Source: Rhizobium sp.
GTDB lineage: Bacteria > Pseudomonadota > Alphaproteobacteria > Rhizobiales > Rhizobiaceae
NCBI GenBank assembly: GCA_027533385.1
Contig: JAPZUE010000039.1
Location: forward strand, 62,001 to 126,000
Direction: 5' to 3'
DNA: 64,000 nt
Position numbers and translations under genes: made by a program. The notes under the pieces are model-generated. The model worked only from the letters and a program-made list of their open reading frames with translations, was not told where the DNA came from and searched no databases. This document shows, one piece after another, positions 26,763 through 35,925 of this stretch. Position 1 is the stretch's first letter, and each line of letters opens with the position of its first letter.

Positions 26763-26799
26763 GATTTCAAAAACCCCAGACATCAAGAGGAGAAATGCC

Positions 26800-27048
26800 A
26801 TGACACCCCAGACCCGAGTCAAGGAACGTGCCGAAGAACAGTCCTCGGCGATGAGCGTCGATCAGCAGGCGATGATCCGCATGCTGGCCAATGACCTGCA
26901 CCGTCTCAACCATTCGATCATGAAGGCCGTCGATGCCGGCGTTTCAGTCGAACTCGTCCGCTCCGCCCGCCACCATGGCGGTGACGGCAACTGGGGTGAT
27001 CTCCTGATCCCCGTCATCGTGACCCAGGGCAACCATCAGGCCGCCTGA
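26800..27048 (+). CDS. Small conserved-looking protein downstream of aceA
   Basis: An 82-residue soluble protein, not recognised. It has a charged N-terminus, then MIRMLANDLHRLNHSIMKAV and a segment VELVRSARHHGGDGNWGDLL that looks like a defined domain end. AGGAG lies 7 bases before the ATG at 26800 and a strong terminator follows 45 bases after the stop, which supports a real gene. Function unknown; the link to isocitrate lyase is only positional. Confidence 0.7.
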   Translation: MTPQTRVKERAEEQSSAMSVDQQAMIRMLANDLHRLNHSIMKAVDAGVSVELVRSARHHGGDGNWGDLLIPVIVTQGNHQAA

Positions 27049-27093
27049 GCCACACCCTTATCCCCCATCCGGTGCCTGACCTCCGGATAGGTT

Positions 27094-27146
27094 CCCGCAC
27101 GATGACCGCCTCTGGGGAGGAGTGCCGGTCGTCGTGCGGGGTTTTT
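27094..27146 (+). terminator. Strong rho-independent terminator
   Basis: CCCGCACGATGACCG and CGGTCGTCGTGCGGG form a 15-pair stem with one wobble; the loop itself contains a small CCTC/GAGG pairing. GTTTTTC follows directly. It ends rightward transcription from the small gene after aceA and separates it from the convergent chemoreceptor. Confidence 0.85.
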
Positions 27147-27277
27147 CGTTTGTGCTCAGCCGCTGGTGTTGGGGCGCCTACCCGCCGCGGTATCCGCCAC
27201 CCCATTTTCCGACAGCAAATCGATATCCGCGACGCTTCAGTCGGGCATGGCCAGATCAGCGGCTGCCACGATTGGCC

Positions 27278-29803
27278 TCAGGCGGCGCGGCTTCCGAAGC
27301 GCTGGCGATCCGCCTCTACGCGGAATTCCGTGAGCAGGCTGACCAGTTGGTCCGCTTCATCGGCCAGCATGCGCGATGCTGCCGAGGTCTCCTCCACCAT
27401 AGCTGCATTCTGCTGCGTCAGCTGATCCATCTGCCCAACAGCACTGTTGACCTCCTGCAGCGCGACAGACTGATCGCGGCTCATGGCGGCGATCGCCTCT
27501 ACATGGCCGGTGATCTCGGTGATCTGGCTGGCGATGGTGCCGAGGACTTCACCGGTCTGCTGTACGAGCTTGGCCCCGGCTCCGACTTCCGATGCCGAGG
27601 TATGGATGAGTGCCTTGATCTCGTTTGCTGCCCGACCGGAGCGCTGGGCGAGTTCGCGAACTTCCTGCGCCACCACGGCGAAACCCTTGCCGGCTTCACC
27701 GGCGCGGGCGGCCTCGACACCGGCATTCAGCGCAAGCAGATTGGTCTGGAAGGCGATGTCCTCGATGACGTCGATGATCTGCTCGATCTGGCCCGAGGCC
27801 TGTTCGATGCGGCTCATGGCGGTCACGGCGTCGTTGACGACCTTCGACGAGGTCTCGGCGTTCCGCTTGGTCATCTGTACAATGCCGTTTGCCTCGCGCG
27901 CCTTTTCGGCAGCGGCCCGAACATTGCTCGTGACTTCGCTAACGGCTGCCGCGGTCTCCTCCAGCGAAGCCGCCTGATTCTCGGTCCGCCGCGACAGTTC
28001 GTCGGTAGAATGGGCCATCTGGCGGACATTGCCCTGGATCGCACCGACATTCGACTGGATCTGACGGATCGTATCCTGGAGGCGGGTCAGCGACCGGTTG
28101 AAATCGAGACGCAGGCGATCGAGGCCGCCATTGAAGGGTGTCTCGATCGTGGTCGAGACATCGCCGGAGGCCAGGCGCTCCAGTCCCTCGGCCAGAGCAC
28201 GCACGGCGAATTCCACCTGCTGTTCCGCTTCACGCTTCTGGGCCTCATTGGCGAGACGGTCGGCCTCGGCCGCAGCACGGGTCTTCTCGCTTTCCGCTTC
28301 GACACGGATCTTGGCGATCGCATTTTCCTTGAACACACTCAGCGCACGGGCCATCTCACCGATCTCGTCAGCCCGACCTTCTGCCGTGACCGAAGCCTCG
28401 AGATCTCCGGAGGCGAGCCGGCGCATCGCGGCGGTGATCTGGTTGATCGGCCCCTTGAAGGTCACGACCAGGCCGATCCCGGCGAAGATGGCGATCAGGA
28501 CACCAAGCAGCGTCGCCATCAGGGAGATCTGATCGACCGCGTCGCGGGCGGAGCCTGCGGCATCCCGCTGAAGGGCTGCAAAGCGCGTGAGTTCCTGCCA
28601 GATGGAATCGATGTCGCCAGCGGCAGCCTGATAGGCGGCCAGACGCTCGGACGACAGGGCGACCAACTCGCCGGCTCCACCCTCGATGGAGGCGATGAGC
28701 GGCATGATTGCGGCAATCCGTGCCTTCACGTCGTCGGAGCCAGGGGCCTTGGCAGACAGGCCATCGGCGGAAACCTTGACGGCGGCAAGCGCTTCGGCAA
28801 GGGCCAGACGGGTTTCTTCCGTCGGGCGCCCGAGCAGACGGGCGGCACGGGAATCGGCGGCATTCACCACTTCCACCAGCACGCGGGCCGCATCCAGCAA
28901 GGCGGTCGCCTCGGCCATGGGCTGGTCGAGCGAGCCGAAAACCTGCGTTGCCTGACGCGACTTCATCGTCGAGGCCCCCTGAAGCTTGATGCCGGCGGGA
29001 CGCATGATGTTAACAGCACGATCGACCACGCCGATCGTCTGGTCATTGAAGACGCCGGTATCGAGCTGCTTCTTGATCTGCACAAGGCTATCCGTGATCG
29101 CCGATCCGACAACCTTCTGATCGACAGGCAGAGCTTCGTTGACTTCTGCGGCCGCGGTTTCGAGCGCCGGGAATTCCCGCTTGATCAACTCCATCTTCTC
29201 GGCCGGCGCCGTGAGATTGTTGAAGTCGGAGACGATCTTGGAGATCGTATTGGCGCCGCGTGTCAGTCGCTCGGCTTCGCGCAGAAGGCCCTTGGCCTTG
29301 GCCTCGTCGGCCACAAGGCCGTCGCGAACGGTGGTGGCGTAGTCGAGAAGCTTGTTTCGCTCATCCATCATCGCGGAGATATTGCTCTCGATCTGCCGAC
29401 GCAGGGTCAATTCCTGCTGATGGCTCGTCCAGAGCGCGGCAGCCTTGTCCGTGATGGCAGCCGTGCCGGCGATGGCCTTGCGGATTTCTTCCTCGCCGTC
29501 CTGCCCGGCGAGCCCATCACCTGCGGCAGCCAGTGCGGCGGACTGCGTTGCCAGTTCCTGTTCCAGGGCGGCCCGCGTGTTCTCGTTGGTGTCCTGCAGG
29601 AACCGCGTCATGCCGACATAGACCTGCTTGAAGCCGCTCAAGGTTTGAAGAACGGTGTTGGAGATATCCATCCGCCCCTGCAGCATGCTCGAGGCATAGA
29701 GGCCCGTCAGACCGACAGCCGAAATGCTGATCACGAAGGGCAGGATGAATACCAGAACCTTGGTCTGGATCTTGAAACGCGCCAACACACGATCAATGAA
29801 CAT
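27278..29803 (-). CDS. Methyl-accepting chemotaxis protein with large helical periplasmic domain (copy 1)
   Basis: An 841-residue chemoreceptor. TM1 about 17-38, a periplasmic region of roughly 385 residues that reads as almost entirely helical, TM2 about 425-449, a HAMP domain (about 452-500), a second HAMP-like segment ([20 protein letters not shown]) and the signalling domain with hairpin tip [20 protein letters not shown]. The periplasmic part does not look like Cache or 4-helix Tar domains; its size and helicity recall the S. meliloti McpZ sensor domain. It ends in RFGSRAA, so there is no C-terminal WxxF pentapeptide for CheR tethering. Ligand unknown. AGAGGG precedes the ATG. Paralogous to the gene upstream. 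Confidence 0.93.
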   Translation of the reverse strand: MFIDRVLARFKIQTKVLVFILPFVISISAVGLTGLYASSMLQGRMDISNTVLQTLSGFKQVYVGMTRFLQDTNENTRAALEQELATQSAALAAAGDGLAGQDGEEEIRKAIAGTAAITDKAAALWTSHQQELTLRRQIESNISAMMDERNKLLDYATTVRDGLVADEAKAKGLLREAERLTRGANTISKIVSDFNNLTAPAEKMELIKREFPALETAAAEVNEALPVDQKVVGSAITDSLVQIKKQLDTGVFNDQTIGVVDRAVNIMRPAGIKLQGASTMKSRQATQVFGSLDQPMAEATALLDAARVLVEVVNAADSRAARLLGRPTEETRLALAEALAAVKVSADGLSAKAPGSDDVKARIAAIMPLIASIEGGAGELVALSSERLAAYQAAAGDIDSIWQELTRFAALQRDAAGSARDAVDQISLMATLLGVLIAIFAGIGLVVTFKGPINQITAAMRRLASGDLEASVTAEGRADEIGEMARALSVFKENAIAKIRVEAESEKTRAAAEADRLANEAQKREAEQQVEFAVRALAEGLERLASGDVSTTIETPFNGGLDRLRLDFNRSLTRLQDTIRQIQSNVGAIQGNVRQMAHSTDELSRRTENQAASLEETAAAVSEVTSNVRAAAEKAREANGIVQMTKRNAETSSKVVNDAVTAMSRIEQASGQIEQIIDVIEDIAFQTNLLALNAGVEAARAGEAGKGFAVVAQEVRELAQRSGRAANEIKALIHTSASEVGAGAKLVQQTGEVLGTIASQITEITGHVEAIAAMSRDQSVALQEVNSAVGQMDQLTQQNAAMVEETSAASRMLADEADQLVSLLTEFRVEADRQRFGSRAA

Positions 29804-29903
29804 TTCGTCCCTCTTGAATATTCAACTTTAAAAACAGCGTCCAAAATTGGGCCTGATCCACACTGCGGCTGGAGTGCTAAAGAAATACTGAACGCCACAA
29901 TTC

Positions 29904-29935
29904 ATTCGAATCCTGAAATTTTCGGGGATTCGAAT
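29904..29935. promoter_or_regulatory. Double ATTCGAAT palindrome between the chemoreceptor genes
   Basis: ATTCGAATCC and GGATTCGAAT form a perfect 10-bp inverted repeat with a 12-base AT-rich spacer; each arm contains the self-complementary octamer ATTCGAAT, with centres 24 bp apart. It lies about 100-130 bases upstream of the copy-1 start and beyond the copy-2 terminator, so it is best read as a regulatory site for copy 1. No known operator is recognised. Confidence 0.45.
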
Positions 29936-29977
29936 GGTTCGACGGCAAGGATCGAGGGCTGTCCGGGGTGTGGGAAT

Positions 29978-30007
29978 AAAAAATGGGCCCGGACGAGCCG
30001 GACCCAT
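29978..30007 (-). terminator. Rho-independent terminator of the upstream chemoreceptor gene
   Basis: On the minus strand ATGGGTCCGG and CCGGGCCCAT pair fully (one G-T wobble) around CTCGT and are followed by six T residues, 23 bases after the copy-2 stop. It indicates the two chemoreceptors are separate transcription units. Confidence 0.85.
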
Positions 30008-30030
30008 GGATCATGCCAGGGCTGTCGAGA

Positions 30031-32556
30031 TCAGGCTGCGCGCCCGACCTGACGCTGTCGATCGGCTTCGATGCGGAACTGTTGCAGGAGGTCGCGCAGC
30101 GCATCCGTCTGGGCCGAGAGATCCTGGGTGGCTGCCGTGGCCTCCTCGACCATCGCGGCATTCTGCTGAGTCATCTGGTCCATGCGGCCGACGGCGCCAT
30201 TGACTTCCTGGAGCGCACCAGACTGCTCGCGGCTGGTTTCGGCGATCTTTTCGATGTGGTCGCTGATTGCAGCGATCTGGCCACCAATGCGCGACAGCAC
30301 GGTGCCCGTCTGCTGGACATGGGTGGAGCCACTCGCCACCTCTTCGGCCGAACGGTTGATGAGAGCCTTGATCTCCTTCGCCGCGCCGGCAGAGCGCTGG
30401 GCGAGTTCGCGGACCTCCTGGGCAACGACGGCAAAGCCCTTGCCGGCTTCGCCGGCGCGAGCGGCTTCCACGCCCGCATTGAGGGCGAGCAAGTTGGTCT
30501 GGAAGGCGATCTCGTCGATGACACCGATGATGTTGGAGATCTGGCGCGAGGCCTCCTCGATACGGCCCATGGCCGAGATCGCGCTGCCGACGACCACAGC
30601 GGATTCATCGGCATTCTTCTTGGCTTCGCGGACAACGCCGTTGACCATTTCGGCACGCTCGGAGGACGAGCGAACGGCGGCCGTGATCTCGTCAACGGCA
30701 GCAGCGGTCTCTTCCAGAGAGGCGGCCTGCTGTTCGGTGCGGCGAGCGAGGTCGAGCGCCGACTGCGCCATCTGGCGGCCGTTGTTCTGGATCTGATCAA
30801 CATTGCCCGAGATCTGGTGCATGGTGTCACGCAGGCGGGCAAGCGACAGGTTGAAGTCGTTGCGCAGCTGTTCGAGACGACCATGGAAGCGGCCTTCGAT
30901 CTCGAAGGAGATATCGCCATTGGCGAGACGCTCCAGAGCCTGGGCCAGCTTGCCGACGGCATGTTCGATCTGCTGGTCGAGAGCCTGCTTTTCCTCATCA
31001 TTGCGGCGACGCTCGGCTTCGGCCTCCATCTGCTCCCGCTGACGCTCGGATTCGATCTCGAGCTTGGTGCGGGCATTGGTCTTGAAGACGGCGAGCGCCC
31101 GGGCCATGGCCCCGATTTCATCGCCACGCTTGTCACCGGCTATGCCGGCCTCAAGGTCGCCCTCGGCGAGGCGCTGCATGGTGGCGGTGATGCGGGTGAT
31201 GGGCCGCTGCAGTGTCAGAACCAGTGCGATGCCGCCGATGACGGCGAGCACGACACCAGCGATCATGGTGCCGATCGACAGGCGGTTTGCTTCCTGGCGT
31301 TCGGTGCCGGCGACATCCTTCTGCAGGTCGGCAAACGAGGTGAGCGATGCCCAGATCGCGTCCATGGTGCGGCTTGCTTCATCGAAGCTTGCAATGCGGT
31401 CGGCACTGGTCTTGACGAGAGCTTCTGTATCGGTCGTCAACGAGGCGAGCAGCGGCGTGATGGCAGCCGTCAGGCTGTCGTAGAAGGCCTTGTCGGCGAT
31501 ACTGCCACCGAGAACGGCGAGGTTGTCACCGATCAGCTTGATCTGGCGCAGGATCGGCTCGCGGGTCTTGTCGTCCTTCACGTTGAGGAAGGTCGCGGTC
31601 ATGATGCGCAGGTCGTAGACGTCAGCGATCAGAGTGCGGCTGCCGACGAGGACATCGGCGGCCTGAACGGCACCGGTCTCAACGGCTGCAAATTTCTGCA
31701 CCGCTTCGGAATACTTGGCGGATGCGCCTGATGTCAGGGTCTCCTCGAAGCCACGGAAACGGGCGACGATGGAGCCGATCGAGCGGCCGTTTTCCGGGCT
31801 CATGTCGCCGGTTGCGACCTTCTCCTTGATCTCGTTGATCGCCGCCTGGAAGGCCTTGCCCATGTCCTTGCTTTCGGCCGGCAGGGCATTGGCGATCTTG
31901 CGCTGGGTCTTGACCAGTTCCGGCAGCTGCTTCTGCAGATAGGGGATCTGGGCTTCAGGCGTGCTGGCGGCGAAGAAGCCCTTGGTCACTTCGGCGAGAT
32001 GCTTGGCACCCGATGACAGGCGTTCGGCTTCCTTCAGCGCGCCCTTGGCATCATTTTCGCCGGCAACGACGGCGCGCTGCAGCTTCTGGGCCTCATCGGA
32101 GACACGGATCTGCTGGGCCATAAGCCCCTTCAGATGCTCCTGGATGCTGCCGGCGATCTTCACCTCAGATTCGTGCAACTGCCAGAGCGTATCGATCTTC
32201 TGATTGACGGCGGTGGTGCCGGCGATCGCCTCGTCGAGGAAGTTGCGGCCCATGCCGTCAGAGCCAATTTCGGAGATGTTCTGGGTCAGCGTCGACTGCT
32301 GGGCGGCAAGCTCGCCGAGTACCGCACCACGCGTCTCTTCCGACGTCTGGTCGAGGAAACGCGTCATAGCGGCGGTCACGTTCTTGAAGCCGTTCAGCGA
32401 ACGCATCGTTCCGTTGGAGATCTCCATGCGCTGCTGCAGGAGACCAGAGGCGTAAAGCCCCATGAGACCGACTGCGGTGATCGACAGGACAAAGGGCAGC
32501 ACAAATGCCATTACCTTCGTCGATATCGAAAAGCGCGAAAGAATTTGATCGATCAA
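30031..32556 (-). CDS. Methyl-accepting chemotaxis protein with large helical periplasmic domain (copy 2)
   Basis: An 841-residue paralogue of the downstream chemoreceptor with the same layout: TM1 ([20 protein letters not shown]), a helical periplasmic region of about 385 residues, TM2 ([20 protein letters not shown]), HAMP, second HAMP-like segment and signalling domain with tip [20 protein letters not shown]. It ends in RQVGRAA without a CheR-tethering pentapeptide. The start is a TTG at 32556: GGAGG lies 7 bases upstream, and [15 protein letters not shown] aligns with the N-terminus of copy 1. The longer open frame upstream is not homologous. Confidence 0.92.
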   Translation of the reverse strand: MIDQILSRFSISTKVMAFVLPFVLSITAVGLMGLYASGLLQQRMEISNGTMRSLNGFKNVTAAMTRFLDQTSEETRGAVLGELAAQQSTLTQNISEIGSDGMGRNFLDEAIAGTTAVNQKIDTLWQLHESEVKIAGSIQEHLKGLMAQQIRVSDEAQKLQRAVVAGENDAKGALKEAERLSSGAKHLAEVTKGFFAASTPEAQIPYLQKQLPELVKTQRKIANALPAESKDMGKAFQAAINEIKEKVATGDMSPENGRSIGSIVARFRGFEETLTSGASAKYSEAVQKFAAVETGAVQAADVLVGSRTLIADVYDLRIMTATFLNVKDDKTREPILRQIKLIGDNLAVLGGSIADKAFYDSLTAAITPLLASLTTDTEALVKTSADRIASFDEASRTMDAIWASLTSFADLQKDVAGTERQEANRLSIGTMIAGVVLAVIGGIALVLTLQRPITRITATMQRLAEGDLEAGIAGDKRGDEIGAMARALAVFKTNARTKLEIESERQREQMEAEAERRRNDEEKQALDQQIEHAVGKLAQALERLANGDISFEIEGRFHGRLEQLRNDFNLSLARLRDTMHQISGNVDQIQNNGRQMAQSALDLARRTEQQAASLEETAAAVDEITAAVRSSSERAEMVNGVVREAKKNADESAVVVGSAISAMGRIEEASRQISNIIGVIDEIAFQTNLLALNAGVEAARAGEAGKGFAVVAQEVRELAQRSAGAAKEIKALINRSAEEVASGSTHVQQTGTVLSRIGGQIAAISDHIEKIAETSREQSGALQEVNGAVGRMDQMTQQNAAMVEEATAATQDLSAQTDALRDLLQQFRIEADRQRQVGRAA

Positions 32557-32602
32557 AATCGTCCCTCCAAAAGAAGACGGCGCTATCACTGCGCCTGCCC
32601 TT

Positions 32603-32630
32603 GCAACAGTCAGACCGCACCGACTGTTGC
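32603..32630. other. Stem-loop in the leader of chemoreceptor copy 2
   Basis: GCAACAGTC and GACTGTTGC pair perfectly around a 10-base loop, 47-74 bases before the TTG start. It could be an operator or an mRNA leader structure. The rest of 32557-32846 (290 bases without a gene) must contain the copy-2 promoter; I see no other clear element, and a short frame across it (32690-32947) is not supported. Confidence 0.35.
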
Positions 32631-32846
32631 CGGCACTGTCTACACTCCACTCCAATGAAAAGAGTTGCAGTAAAAGTCTCAAGACGGAGTTAAGAGGCGT
32701 AGCGCTGTCTCCGAAGCGAAACAATCGTCACACGACAAGGCCGTGGCACCGGTGAGGGTTGGCGGTAGCAGGGCGATAATCTGTCGTTCGACGGCACGCC
32801 GCAGGAGGCGTGGCGGCCATCCAGGTTCAGCGGATGGAAGTGCCCT

Positions 32847-32996
32847 TCAGCCGAGGAGGCCGATGGCAAGTGCGGCCACGGCACTTGCCGCATAGAGGCA
32901 GACAATGCCGAGATGGCGAATGCGGGCGCGCTCGGCGTCATGGGCACGAGTCACGGCGATGGCAATGGCGCGGGGCTTGCGGGTCTCATGGGTCAT
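32847..32996 (-). CDS. Predicted 49-residue single-helix membrane peptide
   Basis: Short frame from ATG 32996 to TGA 32847. The first 28 residues are basic and polar (MTHETRKPRAIAIAVTRAHD), followed by a hydrophobic segment HLGIVCLYAASAVAALAIG ending in LLG, a clear transmembrane helix with a positive N-side. AGGA lies 8 bases before the ATG. The ordered polar-then-hydrophobic design supports a real gene although it matches no family I know. It is upstream of the chemoreceptor on the same strand. Confidence 0.55.
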   Translation of the reverse strand: MTHETRKPRAIAIAVTRAHDAERARIRHLGIVCLYAASAVAALAIGLLG

Positions 32997-33168
32997 GGGC
33001 GCGGTCCTTGATGCGGCCAGGGAAGGTCATGCCCTTGCGGGCCTTTTGCCGGCCAGACCTCATGTCGCGACATCGAAGGATGTCACACCGGCATTCAGGC
33101 AGGATGACCGACGCATGTTAACAAGTCCTGAATTAACGATGCAAGCTTGTCTGGAGCGGGAGGAAAGT

Positions 33169-34350
33169 TCAGAGGCTCTCGCCGACCGCATGGCCCGAGG
33201 CCCAGGCCCACTGAAAGTTATAGCCGCCGAGCCAGCCCGTAACATCGACGCATTCGCCGATGAAATAGAGCCCAGGCACGGCTTTCGCCTGCATCGTGCG
33301 GCTGTCGAGCGCAGTCGTATCGACGCCTCCCAGCGTGACTTCCGCCGTACGATAGCCTTCGGAGCCGGCCGGCTTGATCGGCCAACGCCGGATGCGCTCG
33401 GCAAGCGCAAGAAGCGCCTTGTCTGGCAGGTCGGCCAGCGGGCGTTCGAGTTTTGCAGTCTCCGCCAGGTATTGAGCGAGGCGCTTGGGCAAATGCTGGG
33501 CAAGGACGGTCTGGACCTGTTGGCGACCGTTCTCGCGTTTGGCGGCCTTCAGCAGCTCGACGAAGTCAGCGCCCGGCTCGAGCGACAAGGTGATTTCGTC
33601 CCCTTCCCGCCAGTAGCTGGAGATTTGCAGGATGGAGGGACCGGAGAGGCCCCGGTGGGTGAAGAGCAAGGCTTCCCGGAAGTGCGTCTTGCCGTGGCCG
33701 ACATCGGCTTGGACAGCAACACCTGACAGTTCGGACAGTTCCCCCAGCAGGTTCGGCTCCAGGGTGAGCGGCACGAGCGCCGGCCGGGTTTCGGTGACCG
33801 GCAGACCGAACTGCTCGGCTATCCGATAGGCAAAACCTGTGGCACCCATCTTCGGGATCGACTTGCCGCCGCAGGCAACCACAAGGCTGTCAGCGGCAAT
33901 CGGGCCTTCGCTCGTTGACAGGCGGAAACCATCGGCCCCCTTCTCGACCTCCGAAATCTCGCAGGCGAGCCTCAGATCGACATGCACCGCGCGCATCTCT
34001 TCGAGCAGCATGCGGATGATGTCCTTGGCGCTGTCGTCGCAGAAGAGCTGGCCAAGCGTCTTTTCATGCCAGGCAATCTTGTGGCGATCGACCATCGCGA
34101 TGAAGTCTGATGGCGTGTAGCGGGCGAGCGCCGACTTGGCGAAATGCGGGTTCTGCGAAAGATAATTCTTCGGCCCGGCATGGATGTTGGTGAAGTTGCA
34201 GCGACCGCCGCCAGAGATGCGGATCTTCTCGCCCGGGGCCTTGGCGTGATCGAGTACGATGACGGATTTGCCACGCCGGCCGGCGGTAAAGGCCGCCATC
34301 ATGCCGGCGGCACCGGCTCCGATGATCGCGACGTCAAACTTTCTCGCCAT
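33169..34350 (-). CDS. BaiN/HI0933-like NAD(P)/FAD-dependent oxidoreductase
   Basis: A 393-residue flavoprotein. The N-terminal FAD-binding motif is VAIIGAGAAGMMAAFTAGRR, followed by the family hallmark KIRISGGGRCNFTN, a middle VVACGGKSIPKMGATG and a C-terminal FIGECVDVTGWLGGYNFQWA. The family includes proteins called aminoacetone oxidase or BaiN, but the substrate of most members is unknown. The ATG at 34350 follows GGGAG; the longer open frame has no family similarity. It is divergent from the glutamine synthetase-like gene. Confidence 0.88.
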   Translation of the reverse strand: MARKFDVAIIGAGAAGMMAAFTAGRRGKSVIVLDHAKAPGEKIRISGGGRCNFTNIHAGPKNYLSQNPHFAKSALARYTPSDFIAMVDRHKIAWHEKTLGQLFCDDSAKDIIRMLLEEMRAVHVDLRLACEISEVEKGADGFRLSTSEGPIAADSLVVACGGKSIPKMGATGFAYRIAEQFGLPVTETRPALVPLTLEPNLLGELSELSGVAVQADVGHGKTHFREALLFTHRGLSGPSILQISSYWREGDEITLSLEPGADFVELLKAAKRENGRQQVQTVLAQHLPKRLAQYLAETAKLERPLADLPDKALLALAERIRRWPIKPAGSEGYRTAEVTLGGVDTTALDSRTMQAKAVPGLYFIGECVDVTGWLGGYNFQWAWASGHAVGESL

Positions 34351-34475
34351 AGACTTGTGCTCCCGGAGATTAGCCGTCTGTCTCGACAAACTTATGATCA
34401 AAGTCAACGCGTCCCCCCTCGCCAAAGGCCAAACTCCGGCTATGATGTCCATCATCAACAACCAACCGGTGAGAC

Positions 34476-35912
34476 ATGCCCGCGAAGAAATCCATGCTGA
34501 GACCCCAGAGCGCGCCCTCCAAAAAAGCGGTGGTTCCGCCGGACCCTGGATCAAAGCGCGGCGTCTCCAGCTGGAAGGAAGCAGCGACGTGGCTGAGGGC
34601 GCGTGGCATCGAAGACATCGAATGCATCACGCCCGACCTTGCCGGCGTACCGCGCGGCAAGATGATGCCGTCGTCGAAATTCACCTCCAATACCTCGCTT
34701 GCGCTGCCTTCGGCTCTCTATCGCCATACGATCTCGGGCGAATATCCTGACGAAACCGAGAACTTTCGCTACGAGCCGCGCGACAGCGACCTGAAGCTCG
34801 TGCCCGATCTTTCGACGCTTTCCGTCGTTCCATGGGAGACCGATCCGACGGCACAGGTCATCTGCGACATCGTCAATGTCGACGGCGAGAACGTTTCCTA
34901 CACCCCGCGCAACGTCTTGAAGAACGTGCTGCGGCTCTATGAAGAGAAAGGCTGGAAGCCGGTCGTAGCACCAGAGATCGAGTTCTACCTGGTCGCCATG
35001 AACGATGACCCGGACTATCCACTGCATCCGCCGAAAGGCCGCTCGGGCCGTTCGATCGTCGGTGGTCAGGGCTATTCGATTGCCGGGATCAACGAGTTCG
35101 ACGAGTTGATCGACGACATCTACCACTTCTCGGAAAAGCAGGGGCTGGAGATCGACACCCTGATCCATGAGGAAGGCCCCGCGCAGCTCGAAATCAACCT
35201 GCGCCACGGCAATCCGATCGAGCTTGCCGACCAGGTCTTCATGTTCAAGCGCACGATCCGCGAGGCGGCGCTGAAGCATGGGATCTACGCGACCTTCATG
35301 GCCAAGCCGATGCAGGGACAGCCGGGATCTGCGATGCACATCCACCAGTCGGTGGTGGACATCAAGACGGGCAAGAACGTCTTCTCGAAGCCTGACGGCT
35401 CGGCATCGCCGGAGTTCTTCCACTTCATCGGCGGCATGCAGAAATATGTGCCGAATGCGCTGGTAATGCTGGCGCCCTATGTGAACTCCTATCGTCGCCT
35501 GACGCCTGATATGGCCGCGCCGGTCAACAATGCCTGGGGCTACGACAACCGCACCACGGCCTTCCGTGTCCCGGTTTCGGATGCCGCCGCCCGTCGTGTC
35601 GAGAACCGCCTGCCGAGCTCTGATGCCAATCCCTATCTCGCGCTCGCGGCTTCGCTGGCCTGCGGTTATCTCGGGATCATCAAGGAGATCGAACCGACGG
35701 CTGCGGCGGAAGGATCGGCCAACGAAGGATCGGTCGACCTGCCGCGCGGCCTGCTCGAAGCCGTCGCCCTTCTGGAAGGGGAGCCTGACTTCAACGATGT
35801 GTTCGGCGCCGAATTCGTGGGGCTTTATGCCGGCGTGAAGCGCGGCGAATTCGAAACCTTCATGCAGGTGATCAGCCCGTGGGAACGCGAATTCCTCCTG
35901 CTCAACGTGTGA
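34476..35912 (+). CDS. puuA: Glutamine synthetase-family protein, probable gamma-glutamylputrescine synthetase
   Basis: A 478-residue ATP-dependent ligase of the glutamine synthetase superfamily. Catalytic-domain blocks are APEIEFYL, HEEGPAQLEINLRHG, MAKPMQGQPGSAMHIHQSV, NSYRRLTP and RVENRLPSSDANPYLALAAS. Length and sequence fit the PuuA/GlnA-like ligases that join glutamate to amines rather than true GlnA. It is followed after 13 bases by a PuuB-like oxidase, the first two enzymes of gamma-glutamylated putrescine breakdown, and a putrescine importer lies about 11 kb away. The amine substrate is inferred. A start without a strong ribosome site was kept. Confidence 0.85.
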   Translation: MPAKKSMLRPQSAPSKKAVVPPDPGSKRGVSSWKEAATWLRARGIEDIECITPDLAGVPRGKMMPSSKFTSNTSLALPSALYRHTISGEYPDETENFRYEPRDSDLKLVPDLSTLSVVPWETDPTAQVICDIVNVDGENVSYTPRNVLKNVLRLYEEKGWKPVVAPEIEFYLVAMNDDPDYPLHPPKGRSGRSIVGGQGYSIAGINEFDELIDDIYHFSEKQGLEIDTLIHEEGPAQLEINLRHGNPIELADQVFMFKRTIREAALKHGIYATFMAKPMQGQPGSAMHIHQSVVDIKTGKNVFSKPDGSASPEFFHFIGGMQKYVPNALVMLAPYVNSYRRLTPDMAAPVNNAWGYDNRTTAFRVPVSDAAARRVENRLPSSDANPYLALAASLACGYLGIIKEIEPTAAAEGSANEGSVDLPRGLLEAVALLEGEPDFNDVFGAEFVGLYAGVKRGEFETFMQVISPWEREFLLLNV

Positions 35913-35925
35913 GGGAGGCGATCTC

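Noticed and set aside
27122..31731. Two long plus-strand frames (976 and 582 codons) across the chemoreceptor region
   Set aside because: Both are antisense to the chemoreceptors and mirror their repeated codons; the real proteins show full transmembrane, HAMP and signalling domains.
32690..32947. 85-codon minus-strand frame upstream of chemoreceptor copy 2
   Set aside because: Overlaps the better-supported 49-residue peptide in another frame and shows no hydrophobic or conserved pattern.
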